This document shows positions 1 through 9,027 of a stretch of DNA of 64,000 bases, one piece after another (within the stretch, counting starts at the first letter, position 1; each line of letters begins with the position of its first letter). Below the pieces are notes generated by a model, which did no database searches, was not told the DNA's origin, and saw only the letters and a program-made list of their open reading frames with translations. This DNA is from Arthrobacter sp. Soc17.1.1.1. GTDB lineage: Bacteria > Actinomycetota > Actinomycetes > Actinomycetales > Micrococcaceae. The DNA is taken from positions 124,001 to 188,000 of the forward strand of contig NZ_JBAJII010000001.1 of NCBI RefSeq assembly GCF_036867195.1, written 5' to 3'. Made by a program: the position numbers and the translations under genes.

Positions 1-102
1 CTGCCGACGCCCCCGCCGACGCCACTGAACCGGCGGTCGCACTCACCCTGGCGTCGCGGCCGCATCCCGGCGACATCCGGACCGTCTCCTGGAGGCGGTC
101 TC
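1..102. other. Left window edge, no gene assigned
   Basis: I cannot assign a gene here. One plus-strand frame is open from the edge but its composition is unconvincing. Positions 80-100 can fold as a hairpin (GACCG with CGGTC, and inner CTCC with GGAG) just downstream of the radA stop on the minus strand, so it may serve as a terminator for radA. Confidence 0.3.
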
Positions 103-1488
103 CTAGAACAGGAGGGCGAGCGCCTCGGCGAGGGTGGAGACCTCCCGCACGGAGAAGCCCTTGGGTACGGGACCGGTGCCCCCGGGTGAGGACGGGACGA
201 TCGCGTGCGTGAACCCGAGCCGCTCCGCTTCCTGGATACGCCGCCCGATGCCCGGGACGGGGCGCACCTCCCCGGCGAGCCCCACCTCCCCGAACGCGAT
301 CAGCCGCGCGGGCAGGGGATGGTCGGTCTTCGCGGACGCGATCGCCAGCGCGACGGCGAGGTCGGTGGCGGGCTCGGTCAGGCGCACGCCACCGACCGTC
401 GCCACATAGCTGTCGTCCTTGTGGAGGCTCACCGAGGCACGGCTCTGCAGCACCGCGAGCAGCATGGCCACGCGCGAGCTGTCGAGGCCGCTGGTGGCCC
501 GGCGTGGCTGCGAGTTGGGGGACTCGGCCAGCAGTGCCTGCACCTCCGCGAGGAGCGGACGCCGGCCCTCGAGCGTCACCGTGATGCAGGTCCCCGACAC
601 GGGGTCCTTGGTGCGCGAGACGAAGAGTCCGCTGGGATCGGCGAGTCCCTCGATGCCGCCGTCCGTCAGGTCGAAGCACCCCACCTCGTCCGTGGGCCCG
701 TACCGGTTCTTCACGGCGCGCAGCAGGCGCAGGCGCGAGTGGCGCTCGCCCTCGAACTGGCAGACGACGTCGACGAGGTGCTCGAGGAGCCTCGGCCCGG
801 CGATCGAGCCGTCCTTGGTAACATGGCCGACGAGGAGCGTGGTCATGCCGCGGGCCTTGGCCGCCCCGATGAGGGACGCCGCCACCTCGCGGACCTGCGT
901 GACACCGCCGGCGCTGCCGTCCACGGCCGCGCTGCTGAGGGTCTGCACGGAGTCGACGATCAGCAGCGCGGGGTCGATCGACTCCACCTGGCCGAGTGCC
1001 TGGCCGAGGTCCGTCTCCGCGCTCAGGTACAGCGAGTCGGCGACGGCGTCGATCCGGTCAGCGCGCAGCTTCACCTGGGCCGCCGACTCCTCACCCGTGA
1101 CGTAGAGGACGTCCTTGCCCAGCCGCGCCACCCGCGCAGCGACATCGAGCAGCAGCGTGGACTTGCCGACCCCGGGCTCACCGGCGAGCAGGATGACGGC
1201 TCCCGGGACCAGCCCGCCGCCGAGCACGCGGTCGAGCTCGTCGATCTTCGTCGGCTGGAACCCGGACAGGGTGGCGTCGACCTCGGCGATCCGCCGCGCC
1301 GGAGTCGTCACGGCGGCCGCGGCCGTGGTCCGCGCGACCACCTGGCCCGTCTCCTCGACCGTGCCCCACGCCTGGCATTCGCCGCACCGCCCCACCCATT
1401 TCGCGGTCGTCCAGCCGCACTCGGCGCAGCGGTAGTTCGGGGCGTTGCTGCGGCTCGCGCGTGCGGCGGCGGAGGTCTTCGTGGGCAT
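103..1488 (-). CDS. radA: DNA repair protein RadA (Sms)
   Basis: A 461-residue RadA/Sms protein, the usual family length. It is a RecA-like ATPase that drives branch migration during recombinational repair in the cytoplasm. Visible in order are an N-terminal four-cysteine zinc finger (CAECGW...CGECQ, about residues 21-39), a Walker A motif GEPGVGKST near 103-111, the RadA-specific KNRYG motif (KNRFG in most members), and a C-terminal Lon-protease-like domain. The ATG start follows the family N-terminus. In many actinobacteria disA follows radA; its expected place lies beyond the left edge and no start for it is visible here. Confidence 0.97.
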   Translation of the reverse strand: MPTKTSAAARASRSNAPNYRCAECGWTTAKWVGRCGECQAWGTVEETGQVVARTTAAAAVTTPARRIAEVDATLSGFQPTKIDELDRVLGGGLVPGAVILLAGEPGVGKSTLLLDVAARVARLGKDVLYVTGEESAAQVKLRADRIDAVADSLYLSAETDLGQALGQVESIDPALLIVDSVQTLSSAAVDGSAGGVTQVREVAASLIGAAKARGMTTLLVGHVTKDGSIAGPRLLEHLVDVVCQFEGERHSRLRLLRAVKNRYGPTDEVGCFDLTDGGIEGLADPSGLFVSRTKDPVSGTCITVTLEGRRPLLAEVQALLAESPNSQPRRATSGLDSSRVAMLLAVLQSRASVSLHKDDSYVATVGGVRLTEPATDLAVALAIASAKTDHPLPARLIAFGEVGLAGEVRPVPGIGRRIQEAERLGFTHAIVPSSPGGTGPVPKGFSVREVSTLAEALALLF

Positions 1489-1541
1489 GGTTTCAGGCTA
1501 CCGGCGTGCACCGACAGCATGGCCCGCCCGGTCCTGCCGGG

Positions 1542-2669
1542 TCAGAGGCGGGGCAGGTAGTCCGCGGCGTCCTCGTGGGACAGGCCCGTGGCGCTGAGGA
1601 GGTCGACGACGAGCGGGCGCAGGAGCAGCACCAGCCCCTCACCCTCGAGACGGCTGATGTTGAGGGTCGCCGGGTGGAGATCGGTGGCGACGGCCGCGAG
1701 TTCGTTGCGCGCCTGCCGCAGGTTCAGGCGCCGCTCGGCCGAATCACCCGCCGAGAGCGCCCGGCTCAGCACGTCGACGGCGTCGGCCGTGTCGTCGAGC
1801 GACTGGCCGAGGGCCTCGATCGCCTCGTCGGTCAGCGCCGCATGGTTGATGGCCGAGGTCAGCCGGCGGGAGAACACGCGGCTGTTGCGGATGGCGAGGT
1901 CGATCGAGTCGATGGCGGTGCGCAGGTCGCCGAGCTCGTCGCGATGGCGCCGATACGCGGGCGAGATGCGTGCCACCTCCTGCGCGGCCTTCATGCCGCC
2001 CGTCAGGGTGTCGAGCTGGGACTGGCAGTTCCGGGCACGGACCAGTGCGTGCCACGCCAGGGTGGAATCGCTCTGCCGGAGGGCCGAGGCGCCGTCGCGG
2101 AGCACGCCGGAGAGCTCGCCCAGGAGCCCGCGCACGTTGGACTTCGGTTCGCGGCGCGGATCCCGGGGCAGGAGCACGGTGATCGCGAGCGCGAAGAGGC
2201 CGCCCACGATCGCGTCGACGCTCCGCGTGAACGGGCCGCCCTGCGGGGCGGGGAGCAGCACCACGAGCAGGGACTGCAGCCCGAGCTGCGTGGTGAAGAT
2301 GGTGCCGCTGTCCAGGAACCGGGCCAGCAGGATCGAGATGAACAGCACGACCGCCGCCTGCCACAGGCCGGTACCGAACAGGGTGAGCAGGAGATCGCCG
2401 ACGGAGATGCCGAGCGTGCAGCCGATCGCCACCTCGAGCACCCGCCGGATGCGCGGGTCCCGGGAGAAACCGAGCGAGATCATCGACGACGTCGCGGCGA
2501 ACAGCGGCCCGCTGTGGCCGAGGACCTCCTCGGCGAAGGCGTACGCACCCACCGCACAGACCGTCATCTGCAGTGCCGCGACCACCGAGTTGGAACTGCG
2601 CCTGAGGCCCGTGCGAGAACGCCTGCGCAGGAAGGCGAGGGTTGCGGATATTCCCTGGCGCGGCGGCAT
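1542..2669 (-). CDS. FUSC/aromatic acid exporter-family membrane protein
   Basis: A 375-residue protein with a short basic N-terminus, about six hydrophobic segments within residues 20-170, then a long soluble helical C-terminal half. This layout matches the ArAE/FUSC family (YgaE/YqjA type), thought to export aromatic acids or act as a membrane scaffold; the substrate cannot be read from sequence. It lies 53 bases upstream of radA on the same strand and could be cotranscribed with it. The start gives MPPRQGISATLAF. Function is family-level inference. Confidence 0.75.
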   Translation of the reverse strand: MPPRQGISATLAFLRRRSRTGLRRSSNSVVAALQMTVCAVGAYAFAEEVLGHSGPLFAATSSMISLGFSRDPRIRRVLEVAIGCTLGISVGDLLLTLFGTGLWQAAVVLFISILLARFLDSGTIFTTQLGLQSLLVVLLPAPQGGPFTRSVDAIVGGLFALAITVLLPRDPRREPKSNVRGLLGELSGVLRDGASALRQSDSTLAWHALVRARNCQSQLDTLTGGMKAAQEVARISPAYRRHRDELGDLRTAIDSIDLAIRNSRVFSRRLTSAINHAALTDEAIEALGQSLDDTADAVDVLSRALSAGDSAERRLNLRQARNELAAVATDLHPATLNISRLEGEGLVLLLRPLVVDLLSATGLSHEDAADYLPRL

Positions 2670-2755
2670 GCACCCAGTCTAGGAGGTGCATCGAAGCGAG
2701 ACGTTCGTCTCATTCACCGGCGCGAACCGGCCATGCAGGTCAATGGCCCTGCGCT

Positions 2756-2777
2756 GTTCACCTTCCGTTAATGTCGC
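2756..2777 (+). promoter_or_regulatory. Candidate Pho box upstream of pstS
   Basis: Two 11-base units in tandem, GTTCACCTTCC and GTTAATGTCGC, resemble the actinobacterial PhoP box (direct repeats beginning GTTCA). The site is about 120 bases upstream of pstS. A further CATTCACC occurs at 2711-2718. PhoP control of pstS is well established in actinobacteria; binding here is inferred. Confidence 0.5.
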
Positions 2778-2814
2778 TTGGTCAGTCTCGTTACCTGCAC
2801 TGCCTAGCTTCGAG

Positions 2815-2836
2815 GATGTACAAGAACGCGTACATC
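2815..2836 (+). repeat. Inverted repeat in the pstS leader
   Basis: GATGTAC (2815-2821) and GTACATC (2830-2836) form a perfect 7-base inverted repeat around an 8-base loop, 57 bases before the pstS start. It could be an operator or a leader hairpin. Confidence 0.4.
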
Positions 2837-2892
2837 TCTACCGAGTGCCTCTCGTGCACCGATGAATACTTCCCTGGAAGGGGCAAAATTTC

Positions 2893-4011
2893 GTGAAGGC
2901 TCTTCGCTTTGGCCGCGCTGCGGCAGTTATCTCCGTAGCCGCGCTGGCGCTGACCGCTTGTGGTTCCGACAACGCCACCGGCGAGCCCGCCGCAGAGGGA
3001 CCCGCGTCCTCCGCCGCCGGCACCGCCGTGTCCGGAACCCTGACCGGCATCGGCGCCTCGTCGCAGAACTCTGCGATGGAGGCCTGGAAGGCCGGTTTCG
3101 AGTCCGCCAACCAGGGCGCCATGGTGCAGTACTCCCCGGACGGATCCGGTGCGGGCCGCAAGGCCTTCCTGAGCGGCGGCGCGCAGTTCGCCGGCTCGGA
3201 CGCCTACCTCAAGGACGAAGAGATGACCCAGGCCATGGAGGTCTGCGGCCCCGACGGCGCCATCAACATCCCGGCCTACATCTCGCCGATCGCGATCGCC
3301 TTCAACCTCGAGGGCGTCACCGAGCTGAACCTCGACGCCCCCACCATCGCGCAGATCTTCGGCAAGAAGATCACCACCTGGAACGATCCCGCGATCGCTG
3401 CCCAGAACGAGGGCGTCGAGCTCCCCGACACCCCCATCACCGTCGTGCACCGCTCGGACGAGTCAGGCACCACCGAGAACTTCGTCGACTACCTCGCCGC
3501 CGCGGCCCCCGAGGACTGGACCTACGAGGTCAGCGGCGCCTGGCCCGCAGAACTGCAGTCCGAGAACGCCAAGGGCACCTCGGGTGTCGTCCAGACGGTC
3601 ACCTCGACCGACGGCGCCATCACCTACGCCGACGCCTCCGCCGTGGGAGACCTCGGCAAGGCCAAGGTCAAGGTCGGCGAGGAGTACACGGAACTCAGCT
3701 CCGACGCAGCCGCCAAGGCCGTCGAGGTCGCCACCCCGGTCGAGGGCCGCCCCGAGACCGACATGTCCCTCGAGCTCGAGCGCGACACCACCGAGTCCGG
3801 TGCCTACCCCGTCGTCCTCGTCAGCTACCACGTGTACTGCACCTCCTACGACAGCCAGGAGACCGTCGACCTCGTGAAGGCGTTCGGCTCCTACGTCATC
3901 AGCGAGGAAGGCCAGGCAGAGGCCGAGGCCTCCGCCGGCAACGCCCCGCTGTCCGCGTCGCTCAGCGAGAAGGCCAAGGCCTCGATCGAATCGATCAAGG
4001 TCGCCTCCTAG
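2893..4011 (+). CDS. pstS: Phosphate ABC transporter, phosphate-binding lipoprotein PstS
   Basis: A 372-residue phosphate-binding lipoprotein that captures phosphate outside the membrane and hands it to PstCA. The N-terminus is a lipoprotein signal ending in the lipobox LTAC (Cys near residue 23). The phosphate-site signatures GIGASSQNSAM and SDESGTTENF are present. The start is GTG, supported by the purine-rich GGAAGGGG 9 bases upstream. It is first in pstSCAB, separated from pstC by a strong hairpin, the usual way of keeping binding protein in excess. Regulation by phosphate limitation is likely, given the Pho-box-like site. Confidence 0.97.
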   Translation: MKALRFGRAAAVISVAALALTACGSDNATGEPAAEGPASSAAGTAVSGTLTGIGASSQNSAMEAWKAGFESANQGAMVQYSPDGSGAGRKAFLSGGAQFAGSDAYLKDEEMTQAMEVCGPDGAINIPAYISPIAIAFNLEGVTELNLDAPTIAQIFGKKITTWNDPAIAAQNEGVELPDTPITVVHRSDESGTTENFVDYLAAAAPEDWTYEVSGAWPAELQSENAKGTSGVVQTVTSTDGAITYADASAVGDLGKAKVKVGEEYTELSSDAAAKAVEVATPVEGRPETDMSLELERDTTESGAYPVVLVSYHVYCTSYDSQETVDLVKAFGSYVISEEGQAEAEASAGNAPLSASLSEKAKASIESIKVAS

Positions 4012-4022
4012 CGAGGCCTCCC

Positions 4023-4057
4023 GGTCCCGTCTGGTCTAATAAAGACCGGGCGGGACC
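4023..4057 (+). terminator. Intercistronic hairpin between pstS and pstC
   Basis: A 15-base-pair stem (4023-4037 with 4043-4057, two G-U pairs) and an AATAA loop lie 12 bases after the pstS stop, with no run of T after it. It most likely acts as a partial terminator or 3-prime stabiliser, raising PstS over the membrane components. Confidence 0.6.
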
Positions 4058-4153
4058 GTCCGCCGTTCACGGCTGGCATCAGCAGTGACCCCCCGTCGGT
4101 CCGTTACCGGGCCGTCACTGCAAACGAAATCGACCGCCCTGGAAGGCAGAGAC

Positions 4154-5086
4154 GTGTCAACCAATACGCTGAAAGCGACGACAGATCGAGGCCGCGCAGG
4201 CGACAAGATCTTCTCGGGAATCTCCCTCACGGCCGGTGTCCTGATCCTGGCAGTGCTCTTCAGCGTCGCCGTGTTCCTGCTGGTGCAGGCAGCACCGACC
4301 TTCACGGCCGACCCCGCCGAGATCACCGGCGGCAACGGCTTCACCGCGTACATCCTGCCGATCGTCATCGGCACCGTCATCGCCGCGGTCATCGCGCTGA
4401 TCATCGCGACACCCATCGGTATCGCGGTCGCCCTCTTCATCTCGCACTACGCGCCGCGGCGCCTCGCACGGGCCTTCGGGTACGTCATCGACCTGCTCGC
4501 GGCCATCCCCTCGGTGATCTACGGCGCCTGGGGCTACATCGTCCTCGCGCCGCAGCTCGCCAAGGGCTACACGTGGCTCGCCGAGAACCTCGGCTGGATC
4601 CCGATCTTCGCCGGACCGGCCAGCCAGACCGGCAAGACCATGCTCACCGCCGGCATCGTCCTCGCGGTCATGGTGATCCCCATCATCACGTCTCTCAGCA
4701 GGGAGATCTTCCTGCAGACACCGAACCTCCACGAGGAGGCGGCGCTCGCGATGGGCGCCACGCGCTGGGAGATGGTGCGCATGGCCGTCCTGCCGTTCGC
4801 CCGCCCCGGCATCATCAGCGCCACCATGCTCGGCCTCGGCCGTGCCCTCGGCGAGACCATGGCCGTGGCCCTGGTCCTCTCGCCGGGCACCCTCGTGGCG
4901 AGCCTCGTGAAGACGGGCAACCAGACGATCGCGGCCGAGATCGCCCTGAACTTCCCGGAGGCCTTCGGCCTGCGCCTCAACGAGCTGATCGCGGCGGGCC
5001 TCGTGCTCTTCGTCATCACGCTGATCGTCAACATGATCGCCCGCTTCATCATCACCCGGCACAAAGAATTCTCGGGAGCGAACTAA
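4154..5086 (+). CDS. pstC: Phosphate ABC transporter permease PstC
   Basis: A 310-residue inner-membrane permease of the Pst phosphate importer with about six transmembrane segments. The EAA loop that contacts PstB is visible as EEAALAMGATRWEMVR...LPFARPGI. I chose the GTG at 4154 (protein VSTNTLKATT), which follows GGAAGGCAGAGAC, rather than an upstream in-frame ATG at 4085 that would add 23 non-conserved residues. The stop overlaps the pstA start (TAATG), implying translational coupling. Confidence 0.95.
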   Translation: MSTNTLKATTDRGRAGDKIFSGISLTAGVLILAVLFSVAVFLLVQAAPTFTADPAEITGGNGFTAYILPIVIGTVIAAVIALIIATPIGIAVALFISHYAPRRLARAFGYVIDLLAAIPSVIYGAWGYIVLAPQLAKGYTWLAENLGWIPIFAGPASQTGKTMLTAGIVLAVMVIPIITSLSREIFLQTPNLHEEAALAMGATRWEMVRMAVLPFARPGIISATMLGLGRALGETMAVALVLSPGTLVASLVKTGNQTIAAEIALNFPEAFGLRLNELIAAGLVLFVITLIVNMIARFIITRHKEFSGAN

Positions 5087-6192
5087 TGGCAGCGAACCAG
5101 ACCCTGCAGCGTCGCCAGTCGCAGCTCACGCGCGGGCACCTCCCCTCCTACGCCGTGTGGGTGGTCCTCGCGGCCGCCGTCATCCTCGGTGCGGCGCTCT
5201 CCTCCCTGATCGGGTTCAGCGTCATCGGCTGGGCGGTCATCTCCGCCGTCGTCTTCGTCATCGCGGCCACCATCGTCACCGCCGTCGGCGAGGGCGAACG
5301 CAAGGCCAAGGACCGGCTCGTCACGTTCCTCGTGTACGGGGCCTTCCTGATCGCGCTGCTGCCCCTCGTCTCGGTCCTCTGGACCGTCCTCGAACGGGGC
5401 GTCCCCGGCCTCAACTACAACTTCCTGTTCACGTCGATGAACGGCGTCACCGGAGCCGTGGACAACCAGGCCGTGGAGAACGGCACGCCCGTGCTGGGCG
5501 GCGCCTACCACGCCGTCCTCGGCACGCTGCAGATCACCCTCTGGGCGACGCTCATCTCCGTGCCCATCGGCCTGCTCACCGCCATCTACCTGGTCGAGTA
5601 CGGTTCCGGCAAGAACCTCACCAAGGCGATCACGTTCTTCGTGGACGTCATGACCGGCATCCCCTCGATCGTGGCCGGCCTGTTCGCCGCCGCGCTGTTC
5701 GCGCTCCTGTTCGGACCGGGCACCCGTACGGGGTTCGTCGCCGCCGTCGCCCTGTCCGTCCTCATGATCCCCGTGGTGGTCCGGTCCACCGAGGAGATGC
5801 TGAAGATCGTCCCGAACGAGCTCCGCGAGGCCTCCTACGCGCTGGGCGTGCGCAAGTGGCGCACCATCACCAACGTGGTGATCCCGACGGCGATCTCCGG
5901 TATCGCCTCTGGCGTAACCCTCTCGATCGCCCGCGTGATCGGGGAGACCGCCCCTATCCTTGTAACGGCAGGATTCGCCAGCTCCATCAACTGGAACGTC
6001 TTCAGTGGCTGGATGAGCACGCTCCCCACCTTCATCTACTACCAGATCCTCACGCCGACCTCCCCGACGGCGCCCGATCCGAGTACACAGCGCGCCTGGG
6101 CCGCAGCGCTCCTGCTGATCCTCATGGTGATGCTCCTGAACCTGGTCGCCCGGTTCGTCGCCCGCATGTTCGCCCCCAAGACCAGCCGCTAA
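5086..6192 (+). CDS. pstA: Phosphate ABC transporter permease PstA
   Basis: A 368-residue partner of PstC. The start ATG at 5086 shares a base with the pstC stop. The protein has an N-terminal extension with two extra hydrophobic segments (about residues 20-85), then the permease core and the EAA loop REASYALGVRKWRTI. This is longer than the roughly 300 residues of enterobacterial PstA but common in actinobacteria. Together with PstC it forms the phosphate channel in the cytoplasmic membrane. Confidence 0.95.
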   Translation: MAANQTLQRRQSQLTRGHLPSYAVWVVLAAAVILGAALSSLIGFSVIGWAVISAVVFVIAATIVTAVGEGERKAKDRLVTFLVYGAFLIALLPLVSVLWTVLERGVPGLNYNFLFTSMNGVTGAVDNQAVENGTPVLGGAYHAVLGTLQITLWATLISVPIGLLTAIYLVEYGSGKNLTKAITFFVDVMTGIPSIVAGLFAAALFALLFGPGTRTGFVAAVALSVLMIPVVVRSTEEMLKIVPNELREASYALGVRKWRTITNVVIPTAISGIASGVTLSIARVIGETAPILVTAGFASSINWNVFSGWMSTLPTFIYYQILTPTSPTAPDPSTQRAWAAALLLILMVMLLNLVARFVARMFAPKTSR

Positions 6193-6222
6193 GCGCCCGC
6201 GGTACCTCACCCGAAGGAAGCA

Positions 6223-7002
6223 ATGTCCAAGCGAATCGACGTCAAGGACCTCAACGTCTACTACAGCAAGTTCCTTGCGGTGGAGGACGTCAACATCAAC
6301 ATCGAAGCCCGTTCCGTGACGGCGTTCATCGGTCCCTCCGGCTGCGGCAAGTCCACCTTCCTCCGTACCCTGAACCGCATGCACGAGGTCATCCCCGGCG
6401 CGCGGGTCGAGGGCGAGGTGCTGCTCGACGGCGACAACCTGTACGACAGCGCCGTGGACCCGGTGACGGTGCGCGGGCAGATCGGCATGGTCTTCCAGCG
6501 GCCCAACCCGTTCCCGACGATGTCCATCCGCGACAACGTGCTGGCCGGCGTGAAGCTCAACAACAAGCGCATGAGCAAGTCGGATGCCGACGACCTCGTG
6601 GAGAAGTCGCTCAGCGGCGCCAACCTGTGGAACGAGGTCAAGGACCGCCTCGGCCGGCCGGGATCCGGCCTGTCCGGCGGCCAGCAGCAGCGTCTGTGCA
6701 TCGCCCGCGCCATCGCGGTGTCCCCCCAGGTGATCCTGATGGACGAGCCCTGCTCCGCGCTGGACCCCATTTCCACGCTCGCCATCGAGGACCTCATCAA
6801 CGAGCTCAAGTCCGAGTACACGGTCGTGATCGTGACGCACAACATGCAGCAGGCGGCCCGTGTGTCGGACAAGACGGCGTTCTTCAACATCGCCGGCACC
6901 GGCAAGCCGGGCAAGCTCATCGAGTACGACGACACCACCACGATCTTCAACAAGCCCTCGATCAAGGCGACGGAGGACTACGTCTCCGGTCGCTTCGGGT
7001 AG
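6223..7002 (+). CDS. pstB: Phosphate ABC transporter ATP-binding protein PstB
   Basis: A 259-residue ATPase that energises phosphate import. It has a Walker A motif GPSGCGKST (about residues 34-42), the PstB-typical [12 protein letters not shown]-loop region, signature [15 protein letters not shown] and Walker [20 protein letters not shown] precedes the ATG. It is the last pst gene; no phoU follows directly, but the DUF47 gene facing the operon from the other side is a PhoU relative. Confidence 0.97.
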   Translation: MSKRIDVKDLNVYYSKFLAVEDVNINIEARSVTAFIGPSGCGKSTFLRTLNRMHEVIPGARVEGEVLLDGDNLYDSAVDPVTVRGQIGMVFQRPNPFPTMSIRDNVLAGVKLNNKRMSKSDADDLVEKSLSGANLWNEVKDRLGRPGSGLSGGQQQRLCIARAIAVSPQVILMDEPCSALDPISTLAIEDLINELKSEYTVVIVTHNMQQAARVSDKTAFFNIAGTGKPGKLIEYDDTTTIFNKPSIKATEDYVSGRFG

Positions 7003-7032
7003 GCACGCACCCACGACGCGACACGGCACGGC

Positions 7033-7067
7033 ACGACGGCGGCGGCTCCTGACGGGGCCGCCGTCGT
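7033..7067 (+). terminator. Terminator-like hairpin after pstB
   Basis: ACGACGGCGGC (7033-7043) pairs perfectly with GCCGCCGTCGT (7057-7067), about 30 bases after pstB and between convergent genes. The following T-run is weak, as is common at high GC. Confidence 0.6.
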
Positions 7068-7174
7068 CGTTCCGCCATCCGTACCCGGTGCGACCCGGCA
7101 CTGCGGCCCTCCGCACGGGCCGTCCGCCCGGAGGCGGCGCCTCCACCGACGGCTGCCGCCGGCGGACGGGACGC

Positions 7175-8185
7175 CTACAGCAGCGGGCTCAGGGCCAGGA
7201 GGAAGACGGCGCCCAGCAGGGCCGTGGCCGGTGCCGTTCCGAGCCAGACGCCCAGGATGCGCGCCACCTGAGGCCGCTGGACCGAGGAGAAGCGCTGGTT
7301 CGCCCCGGCCCCGACGATCGCCGAGGTCATGGTGTGCGTGCTCGAGAGCGGGAAGTGCAGCGAGATGGCACCGATGAACAGCATCGCCGAGCTCACCCCC
7401 TGGGCCGTCATCCCGCGCAGCGGGTCGATGTGCACCAGCCGGTGACCGAGGGTGTGCGTGATGCGCCACCCGCCGAGGAGTGATCCCGCGCTCAGGAGGA
7501 CGGCGGCGAAGACCTGCACCCACAGCGGCATGTCCGAGCCCGTGGCGTAGCCGGAGCCGACCAGTGCCAGCAGGATGATCGCCATGGTCCGCTGCCCGTC
7601 CTGGAGCCCGTGCCCGAGGGCGAAGGCCCCGGCCAGGACGGACTGCGCCATCCGGTTGCCCCGGTTCACGCCCCCGGGCGAGCGGTGCCGCAGCAGCCAG
7701 GTGGCCGGGAAAACCGCGGCGTACGCCAGGAGGTAGGCGACGATCGGGGAGAGCACGAGGGGCAGCACGATCTGCAGCAGGAGTGCCTCGCCCGCACCGC
7801 TCATCGCCGGACCGTCGGTCAGCTGCGACGCCCCGCCGGCGCCGAGGACCCCGCCGAGCAGGGCATGGGTGGAGGACGAGGGCTTGCCGCGGTACCAGGT
7901 GAACACGCCCCAGGCGCCGGCCGCCAGCAGCGCCGCGAGGAGGATGCCCAGACCGGTGGTGCCGGAGGGGAGCCCGAAGCCGGCGTCCGTGAAGAAGAGG
8001 GCCAGCGAGGTGCTGAGCAGTGCGCCGACGAGGTTGAACAGGGCAGCGAGCAGGACGGCGATGGTCGGGGTGAGGGCGCGGGTCCGGACCGCGGTGGCGA
8101 CGGAGTTCGAGACGTCGTGGAAGCCGTTGAGGAACGCGAAACCGCCCGCGGCGATGATCACCGTGCCGAGGAGGAAGGGCTCCAC
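7175..8185 (-). CDS. pit: Inorganic phosphate transporter, PiT family
   Basis: A 336-residue polytopic carrier for low-affinity, ion-coupled phosphate (usually metal-phosphate) uptake. The two PiT signatures are present: near the N-terminus FLNGFHDVSNSVAT (the GFHDxxN motif) and, towards the C-terminus, LHFPLSSTHTMTSAIVGAG. The start is GTG at 8183-8185, directly abutting the stop of the upstream DUF47 gene, so the two are surely cotranscribed and probably coupled. It converges on pstSCAB, placing high- and low-affinity phosphate uptake side by side. Confidence 0.93.
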   Translation of the reverse strand: MEPFLLGTVIIAAGGFAFLNGFHDVSNSVATAVRTRALTPTIAVLLAALFNLVGALLSTSLALFFTDAGFGLPSGTTGLGILLAALLAAGAWGVFTWYRGKPSSSTHALLGGVLGAGGASQLTDGPAMSGAGEALLLQIVLPLVLSPIVAYLLAYAAVFPATWLLRHRSPGGVNRGNRMAQSVLAGAFALGHGLQDGQRTMAIILLALVGSGYATGSDMPLWVQVFAAVLLSAGSLLGGWRITHTLGHRLVHIDPLRGMTAQGVSSAMLFIGAISLHFPLSSTHTMTSAIVGAGANQRFSSVQRPQVARILGVWLGTAPATALLGAVFLLALSPLL

Positions 8186-8803
8186 CTACGATTCCTTGAC
8201 GAGGATGCTGCCCACCTGGGTGGCTACCCGCCGGATGTCCTTGGTGACGTCGACCAGCTGGTTCGCCACGTCCCGGTGCCGCGCGTACACGAGCGGCTTG
8301 TGATCGTTCAGGAGCTCCGCGCACCAGCTGCGATGGGTACGTTCGGCACGCCGTGCCAGGCGCAGGATCTCGATCCAGTACTCCTCGAGATCCTCCATGG
8401 AGTTGAGCCGCTGCATGGCGGTCGCGGTCAGCTCGGCCTGCCGGTTGATGACCTCGAGCTGGTCGGCGGCCCGCCGGCTGAGCTTGTTCAGCTTGTACAG
8501 CGCGATGAGCTCTCCCGCGCCGTCGAGCTTCTCGATGGCCTCGTTGAGCAGGCGGGACAGCGCGTAGAGGTCCTCGCGGGGCAGGGGGTTGATGAAGGAC
8601 GTCCGCATGGACGTCAGGAGCGCGAAGTGCAGGTCCGTCGAGGCCGATTCGTGCTGGTGCAGCTCCTCGGAGAGGCGGTCGTACTCCTGGGTGGAGGCGC
8701 CGAGGATGGCGGACATCGTCCCGACGCCGAGGACGAGTTGCTGCGCCATGCGGGAGAGCAGTTCCAGCCCAGCGTTCTCCTGCGGGAAGAGGCGTAGTTT
8801 CAC
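8186..8803 (-). CDS. DUF47 (PhoU-like) protein, Pit accessory
   Basis: A 205-residue all-helical protein of the DUF47 family, a PhoU relative found beside PiT transporters and thought to regulate their activity. I use the GTG at 8803 (VKLRLFPQENAGLELL), which matches the family start and has GAGGAA upstream; a longer frame reaching 8872 adds a cysteine-containing stretch unlike the family. The stop is immediately followed by the pit start with no gap. Its regulatory role is known for the family and inferred here. Confidence 0.9.
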   Translation of the reverse strand: MKLRLFPQENAGLELLSRMAQQLVLGVGTMSAILGASTQEYDRLSEELHQHESASTDLHFALLTSMRTSFINPLPREDLYALSRLLNEAIEKLDGAGELIALYKLNKLSRRAADQLEVINRQAELTATAMQRLNSMEDLEEYWIEILRLARRAERTHRSWCAELLNDHKPLVYARHRDVANQLVDVTKDIRRVATQVGSILVKES

Positions 8804-9027
8804 GGAGTCTTCCTCGCAGCATATGGACGTATCAGCAAGCAGGCCGTGAAGGCGCTGGGTGCCGCAGGGCAAAGTAGTGGCGCCGAACCGGGAGCGCCTC
8901 TCGGCGGAAGGCCGCTCGAAGCGGCTGAGTGTTGAAGCCCGGGGGTTCCACGGTCCGACGCCGTGTTAAGTCTTGCCCTCCCCGGAGCCGCTGTCAACAC
9001 AGGCCCGCTCCAGCTCGAGCGGATGCA

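Noticed and set aside
1..102. Start of disA downstream of radA
   Set aside because: The minus-strand frames at the edge do not resemble the DisA N-terminus.
5083..7146. A 687-codon open frame on minus opposite pstA and pstB
   Set aside because: It mirrors well-supported genes, has the His/Arg/Gly/Asp-rich composition typical of antisense frames in high-GC DNA, and shows no domain or ribosome-binding site. The same holds for the long opposite frames at 23922-25643, 46881-50075 and 50373-52145.
7003..7174. phoU gene after pstB
   Set aside because: Only a terminator hairpin and convergent gene ends are present; the PhoU relative is the DUF47 gene at 8186-8803.
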